Below, piece by piece: positions 4,056-8,146 of a stretch of 8,146 bases of DNA (position 1 is its first letter; every line of letters starts with the position of its first letter). The notes beneath the pieces are model-generated. The model made no database searches, was not told the DNA's origin, and was given only the letters and a program-made list of their open reading frames with translations. The stretch spans positions 1 through 8,146 of the forward strand of contig JAKART010000087.1 in the NCBI GenBank assembly GCA_021819255.1, written 5' to 3'. Both the position numbers and the translations under genes were made by a program. Source of the DNA: Acidobacteriota bacterium. Lineage in GTDB: Bacteria; Acidobacteriota; Terriglobia; Terriglobales; Acidobacteriaceae.

Positions 4056-5972
4056 ATGCGCCTTCCTAGCCTTCTCCTTCTCCGTCTCGCCCTTCCGGTC
4101 CTTCCGGCCGCGGCGCAGCAGCCGGTAGCCCATCTCCAGATTGACGCCGGCAAAATTGTCCGGCAGGCCAGCCCCAGGATGTACGGCCTGATGACCGAGG
4201 AGATCAACCACTCGTATGAGGGAGGCTTGTATGCGGAGTTGCTCAGCAACGATACCTTCCGCGGCAACTGGATGAGCATCGCGCAGTGGGGCTTGGCGCT
4301 GAAGGGCGATGCCGTGGCAACCTTCAGTCTGGATCCAAAGGACGGCCCCAGCGCAGCCCTGCCGGAGAGCCTGGAGTTGAAGGTAGCCTCGGCCTCGCCG
4401 GCGAGCCCGGCAGGGCTCAGCAACCCGGGATACTGGGGCATCGCTGTGCGTCCGCACACTACCTGCACCGGCTCGTTCTATGCTGAGGCGAATCCAGCAA
4501 TCGGCCCGGTCACCATAAGCCTGATCGCCAACCAGACCGGCGCTGTGCTGGCCTCCGCGCGGGTAGCTCTAGCCGGCGCTGGCTGGCGGCGTTACAACTT
4601 CCAGCTTCGCTCTGGTCAGCAAGCAAGCTCTGCTGAAAATCACTTCGAGCTCACCGTGGCCCATCCCGGTACGCTGCATCTGCAACTGGTCACCTTGTTC
4701 CCGCCGACCTTTGACGATCAGCCCAACGGCAACCGGCGGGATCTGATGGAGAAGCTGTCCGCGATGCACCCCAACTTTATCCGTCTTCCCGGCGGCAACT
4801 ACCTGGAAGGGAACAGAATCAAGGATCGCTTTGACTGGGAGAAGACCATTGGGCCGCTGGTGGACCGGCCCGGCCATCAGGGTCCATGGGGCTACTGGTC
4901 AACCGATCAGTTTGGGCTGCTGGAGTTTCTGGAGTGGACGCAGCAACTGCACGTGGAGCCTGTGCTGGCCGTCTACGCGGGCTACTCGCTGAAGGGCGAA
5001 CACGTTACCCCGGGCCCGGACTTGGAACCCTACGTACAGAGCGCGCTCGATGAGGTGGAGTACGTCACCGGCGACGCACACACCCCATGGGGCGCCCAAC
5101 GAGTTCGGGACGGTCATCCCGCTCCCTTTCCGCTGCACTCCATCGAGATCGGCAATGAGGATTCGTTTGACCGCAGCGGCAGCTATCCCGCTCGCTTTGC
5201 GCAGTTTGCCCAGGCGCTACGCAAGAAGTATCCGCAGTACAAGCTGATTGCCACCGCGCCGATTCCGCAGAGTCCAGCCAAACCCGGTGATGTGCCAGAC
5301 CTGGTGGACGACCATTATTACAAGTCGCCGGAGCAGATGTTTGCACTGGTGCATCACTATGACGCCGCACCGCGCACCGGCCCCAAGGTCTTTGTGGGCG
5401 AGTGGGCCACGGTCTCCGCAACGCCCACGCCGGACTTCGGCGACGCCCTGGGAGACGCTGCCTGGATGACCGGCATGGAGCGCAACAGCGATTTGATCAA
5501 GATGGCCAGCTACGCGCCCCTCTTCGTCAATGTAAGGAACGCCGCCTGGAGGACCAACCTCATCGGCTATGACGCACTCTCCAGCTATGGATCGCCGAGT
5601 TACTATGCGCAGTGCCTCTTTGCGGCGCACATGGGCGATGCGATTCCCCAGAGCAGCCTCACGGGACTCAACCCCTCGGCGCGGTTCTTCTACTCGGTCA
5701 CGGAGTCGCGGCGGGAGCGGCTGCTCCACCTGAAGCTGGTCAACGCCACCACCCTGGCCCAACCGCTGCAGCTTGCCCTGCAAGGCGCCGGAGCGGGCGC
5801 GCGCGTAGCCACCGTCTACTCGCTTCACGGCGCCACCTTCGAGGCCACCAACACGCTGCGGAATCCGCTGGCGATTCACCCCGTGCAGAGCTCGCTGCAC
5901 TTCACCGGAACCCTACTGCGACACACCGTTCCGGCGTTGACCATTGAGGTCATCGATCTTCCTTTGCAATAG
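4056..5972 (+). CDS. Secreted GH51 alpha-L-arabinofuranosidase
   Basis: This 638-residue exported enzyme is predicted to release terminal alpha-L-arabinofuranosyl residues from arabinan or arabinoxylan. A signal peptide (1-20, hydrophobic core LLLLRLALPVLP, likely cleavage AAA/QQ) starts the protein. An N-terminal GH51 segment follows with MYGLMTEEINHSYEGGLYAE and LLSNDTFR, then a beta-sandwich region resembling a carbohydrate-binding module (about 125-220). The TIM barrel (about 226-530) contains FIRLPGGNYLEGN, RFDWEKTIGPLVDRPGH and WGYWSTDQFGLLEFLEW. Probable acid/base is E368 in EIGNED and probable nucleophile is E449 in FVGEWA. A C-terminal beta domain (about 540-638) closes it. The length is normal for the bacterial/plant-type GH51 subgroup. 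The start at 4056 is chosen for the signal peptide; the frame is open back to 3822, and no strong Shine-Dalgarno sequence precedes 4056. No transporter or sugar-catabolic gene adjoins it. A related GH51 specificity, such as endoglucanase, is less likely. Confidence 0.9.
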   Translation: MRLPSLLLLRLALPVLPAAAQQPVAHLQIDAGKIVRQASPRMYGLMTEEINHSYEGGLYAELLSNDTFRGNWMSIAQWGLALKGDAVATFSLDPKDGPSAALPESLELKVASASPASPAGLSNPGYWGIAVRPHTTCTGSFYAEANPAIGPVTISLIANQTGAVLASARVALAGAGWRRYNFQLRSGQQASSAENHFELTVAHPGTLHLQLVTLFPPTFDDQPNGNRRDLMEKLSAMHPNFIRLPGGNYLEGNRIKDRFDWEKTIGPLVDRPGHQGPWGYWSTDQFGLLEFLEWTQQLHVEPVLAVYAGYSLKGEHVTPGPDLEPYVQSALDEVEYVTGDAHTPWGAQRVRDGHPAPFPLHSIEIGNEDSFDRSGSYPARFAQFAQALRKKYPQYKLIATAPIPQSPAKPGDVPDLVDDHYYKSPEQMFALVHHYDAAPRTGPKVFVGEWATVSATPTPDFGDALGDAAWMTGMERNSDLIKMASYAPLFVNVRNAAWRTNLIGYDALSSYGSPSYYAQCLFAAHMGDAIPQSSLTGLNPSARFFYSVTESRRERLLHLKLVNATTLAQPLQLALQGAGAGARVATVYSLHGATFEATNTLRNPLAIHPVQSSLHFTGTLLRHTVPALTIEVIDLPLQ

Positions 5973-6213
5973 AGCCATCGCGCTGTCACGAGCGAGAGAT
6001 CTCTGGCGAGTTCAGCCTGCGGATCCACGGTTGGCCTTCCAAAGGCGGAGGCCGCGGTTTGCCGTTGCGCAGCGTCTTCCCAGGATCATCGCCGAACCTG
6101 TCGCACGCGGCGATGGCAACAGCCTGGTCGATAAGGAGGAGGGCGCGAGCGGGCAACCATAGCTGCTTGGGCTGCTTGCGCCCCTTCGCTTCGCCCTGCT
6201 CGGCCCTCTGGCC
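5973..6213. other. Convergent intergenic region between the GH51 gene and prpD
   Basis: These 241 bp separate the 3' ends of two convergent genes, so terminators for both are expected. I see only short imperfect stems and a 10-bp palindrome (AGAGATCTCT, 5995-6004) without a T tract. No coding sequence is recognisable. Confidence 0.5.
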
Positions 6214-7662
6214 TCACACCACGTACAGGCTCACGTACTGATCCACGGGTGTGGCTTCCAGGGTGGTTTGGTCAAGCGATGCGTTCAGAATTCGCTCGCG
6301 GACCTCCGGGGAGAAGCGGCGATCGAGGCTCGCCCGGAACTTGTCCAGCAACAGAGGAATTCCGTCGCCGCGGCGCAGCCGATGTCCGATGGGATATTCG
6401 ACCAGCACCTCGGGAAGACGAGCGCCGTCGGTGGTCTCAATGCTCAGGCCGTTGGCGATGGAACGCTTGTCGGGGTCGTGGTAGTCCCGCGTGAAGCGCT
6501 CCTCTTCAACACAGTGGATCCGAGAGCGGAGAGCGTCAATCTGCCGGCCTTGCACGGGATCGTAAGCTACGGAGTCCTCATAGTCCTCCGCGGTCAGAGC
6601 GCCGGTGATCAGCGCCACGGCCACCATGTATTGGATGCAGTGATCGCGGTCGGCCGGATTGTTCAGTGGCCCCTGCTTGTCGATGATGCGCATGCAGGCC
6701 GAGTGCGTGCGAATGGTCACGCTCTGGATATCCGCGGCGGACTTGCCCATGGCGGCCAACTGGTGGTGCAGCCGGATGGCCGCCTCCACGGCGGTCTGGG
6801 CGTGAAACTCGGCAGGAAACGAGATCTTGAACAGAACGTTTTCCATCACGTACGAGCCATAGGGGCGCTGGAACTTGAATGGCTGACCCTTGAAGCTGAC
6901 GTCGTAAAAACCCCAGGTCTTGGCCGTGAGCACCGTAGGATAGCCCATCTCTCCGGTGCCGGCGATCAAAGCCAGGCGAACCGCGCGCGAGGCGGCATCG
7001 CCGGCTGCCCAGGACTTTCGCGATCCGGTATTGGGGGCGTGCCGGTAGGTGCGCAGCGATTGGCCATCCACAAAGGCCAGCGAGACCGCGTTGAGGGTCT
7101 GCTCCCGGGTTAAGCCAAGCAACTGGCAGACCACCGCCGTGGAGGCCACTTTGACCAGAATCACATGATCCAGTCCTACCCGGTTGAAGGAGTTCTCCAG
7201 CGCGATGCAGCCCTGGATCTCGTGGGCCTTGATCATCGCCGTCAGCACGTCGCGCATCTTCAGGGGATGGCCATTGCGGCTCAGCCAGTCGGCCACGGCC
7301 AGGATGGCGCCCAGATTATCCGAGGGATGGCCCCACTCGGCGGCGAGCCAGGTGTCGTTGTAGTCCAGCCAGCGAATCATCGCGCCGATATTGAAGGCAG
7401 CCTGTACTGGATCCAGCCGGTAGGACGTTCCCGGAACCCGCGCTCCATGATGCATGGTAAGGCCCGGAACCAGCGGCCCCAGAAGTTTGGTGCAGGCGGG
7501 AAATTCCAGCGCGTGTAACCCGCAACCCAGCGTGTCCAGCAGACAAAGGCGGGCCGTTTCAAAAGCCAGTTGACTGGTGACCTTGTAGTCGAGAGCGTAA
7601 TCGACGATATCGACGATGGGCTGATCAAAGGGAGGGCGAGCATTCGACTGCGGTGCGGACAT
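6214..7662 (-). CDS. prpD: 2-methylcitrate dehydratase PrpD
   Basis: This 482-residue cytoplasmic enzyme of the MmgE/PrpD family dehydrates 2-methylcitrate to 2-methylaconitate in the methylcitrate cycle that oxidises propionyl-CoA to pyruvate and succinate. Its length nearly equals E. coli PrpD (483), and long stretches match that protein as I recall it: LLDTLGCGLHALEFPAC (41-57), RWLDYNDTWLAAEWGHPSDN (97-116), then KAHEIQGCIALENSFNRVGL, DGQSLRTYRHAPNTGSRKSW, FQRPYGSYVMENVLFKISFP, and GPLNNPADRDHCIQYMVAVA near the C-terminal third. The ATG at 7662 is chosen because it aligns with the E. coli N-terminus (MSA...RP.FD..IVDIVDY) and has GAGGAG just upstream, although the gap to ATG is only 3 nt. 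A TTG at 7695 is in frame but lacks a ribosome site. It lies 108 bp after prpC on the same strand and is probably cotranscribed. The protein looks intact. Confidence 0.97.
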   Translation of the reverse strand: MSAPQSNARPPFDQPIVDIVDYALDYKVTSQLAFETARLCLLDTLGCGLHALEFPACTKLLGPLVPGLTMHHGARVPGTSYRLDPVQAAFNIGAMIRWLDYNDTWLAAEWGHPSDNLGAILAVADWLSRNGHPLKMRDVLTAMIKAHEIQGCIALENSFNRVGLDHVILVKVASTAVVCQLLGLTREQTLNAVSLAFVDGQSLRTYRHAPNTGSRKSWAAGDAASRAVRLALIAGTGEMGYPTVLTAKTWGFYDVSFKGQPFKFQRPYGSYVMENVLFKISFPAEFHAQTAVEAAIRLHHQLAAMGKSAADIQSVTIRTHSACMRIIDKQGPLNNPADRDHCIQYMVAVALITGALTAEDYEDSVAYDPVQGRQIDALRSRIHCVEEERFTRDYHDPDKRSIANGLSIETTDGARLPEVLVEYPIGHRLRRGDGIPLLLDKFRASLDRRFSPEVRERILNASLDQTTLEATPVDQYVSLYVV

Positions 7663-7770
7663 AGACTCCTCGAAGGTGGAGGTGGAGAGGTTCAATTTTT
7701 CTAACCGAGAAAGCGGGAAAGAACACAGCCACGGAAGGATCGTCAGGGGCTCTCCAGCCGCGCAGCCAGG
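7663..7770 (-). other. prpC-prpD spacer
   Basis: These 108 bp between prpC and prpD are longer than a tight operon junction. They hold the prpD ribosome site (AGGAG, 7670-7666) but I see no obvious terminator or strong promoter, so cotranscription with prpC remains the simplest reading. Confidence 0.5.
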
Positions 7771-8146
7771 CTAGGTGCCGCGCTGGGCGATAGGAACAAA
7801 GGGAATCTCTTCCGGACCCGTATAGTTGGCGCTGGGACGGATGATCTTGCCGTCAGCACGCTGCTCCATCACATGGGCTGACCATCCGCTGGTGCGCGCC
7901 ATGGCGAAGATGGGAGTGAACATCGCCGTCGGGATGCCCATGGCATGATAGGCGGCGGCAGAGAACCAATCCAGGTTGGGGAACATGCGCTTCACCTCCC
8001 ACAGCACCGCCTCCAACCGCTCAGCGATGTTGTAAATTCGCTGGTCAGCGGTGGCTGCGGACAGATGATGCGCGACCTTCTTAATGACGACGTTGCGCGG
8101 GTCGCTGATGGTGTAAACAGGGTGGCCAAAGCCGATGATGACCTCC
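7771..8146 (-). CDS. prpC: 2-methylcitrate synthase PrpC, C-terminal part (5' end outside the window)
   Basis: The last 124 residues of a citrate-synthase-fold enzyme that condenses propionyl-CoA with oxaloacetate to 2-methylcitrate, the first step of the methylcitrate cycle. The visible part begins [18 protein letters not shown], holding the conserved active-site His in GFGH. It continues through [16 protein letters not shown], where the Asp of NLDW matches the catalytic Asp of citrate synthases, and [20 protein letters not shown], and ends in [13 protein letters not shown] and [23 protein letters not shown] and the RPSANY-GPE tail fit methylcitrate synthases rather than TCA citrate synthase, and the prpD neighbour agrees. 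The TAG stop is at 7773-7771. The gene runs off the right edge, where prpB or other prp genes may follow. The regulator is not visible. Confidence 0.95.
   Translation of the reverse strand, partial: EVIIGFGHPVYTISDPRNVVIKKVAHHLSAATADQRIYNIAERLEAVLWEVKRMFPNLDWFSAAAYHAMGIPTAMFTPIFAMARTSGWSAHVMEQRADGKIIRPSANYTGPEEIPFVPIAQRGT

Noticed and set aside
6268..7113. Long plus-strand open frame opposite prpD
   Set aside because: It is the antisense shadow of a very well conserved prpD; its translation resembles no family.
8089..8145. GFGHPVY in PrpC seemed to lack the Arg of the citrate-synthase GFGHRVY motif
   Set aside because: Pro at this position is, as I recall, normal for methylcitrate synthases, followed by the typical YTISDPRN; it is not a defect.

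Overview
The window is about 60% G+C bacterial chromosome. Gene content points to a heterotrophic soil bacterium, most likely an acidobacterium: an ISKra4-type element with a DUF6788 leader gene, a beta-propeller lipoprotein, a secreted GH51 arabinofuranosidase and a methylcitrate-cycle operon. This taxonomic guess is inference from protein style; there is no rRNA or other marker gene here.

Layout. Positions 1-790 hold the 5' part of an ISKra4-like insertion sequence on the minus strand: a small DUF6788 gene (741-328), then the start of the transposase, which runs off the left edge. A 116-bp miniature inverted-repeat element (215-330), with 17-bp perfect terminal repeats and TA at both ends, sits inside the transposase frame and stops it. 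Positions 790-985 carry short direct repeats that may be worn IS ends, plus a plausible sigma70-type promoter. Positions 986-2251 encode a lipoprotein built of repeated FD-x(4)-LW-type propeller blades. Positions 2252-3013 are a mobile-element graveyard: an IS630-like transposase N-terminus broken by a frameshift and by six copies of a 20-bp tandem repeat, followed by a solitary 42-bp copy of the MITE end.

After that come an OsmC-type peroxidase (3439-3014, minus), a gene-poor stretch (3440-4055), a secreted GH51 alpha-L-arabinofuranosidase (4056-5972, plus), and prpD (7662-6214, minus) with the 3' part of prpC upstream of it (8146-7771, minus).

Function. prpC and prpD are adjacent on one strand and give two consecutive steps of the 2-methylcitrate cycle for propionyl-CoA breakdown. 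OsmC detoxifies organic hydroperoxides, and the GH51 enzyme releases arabinose from plant polysaccharide outside the cytoplasm. These are independent housekeeping or scavenging functions rather than one system. I found no convincing new multi-gene system. The most unusual features are the mobile-element structures: the MITE that splits a transposase frame, the frame arrangement that seems to require a -1 shift for transposase synthesis, and the 20-bp tandem array inside a dead IS630 gene.
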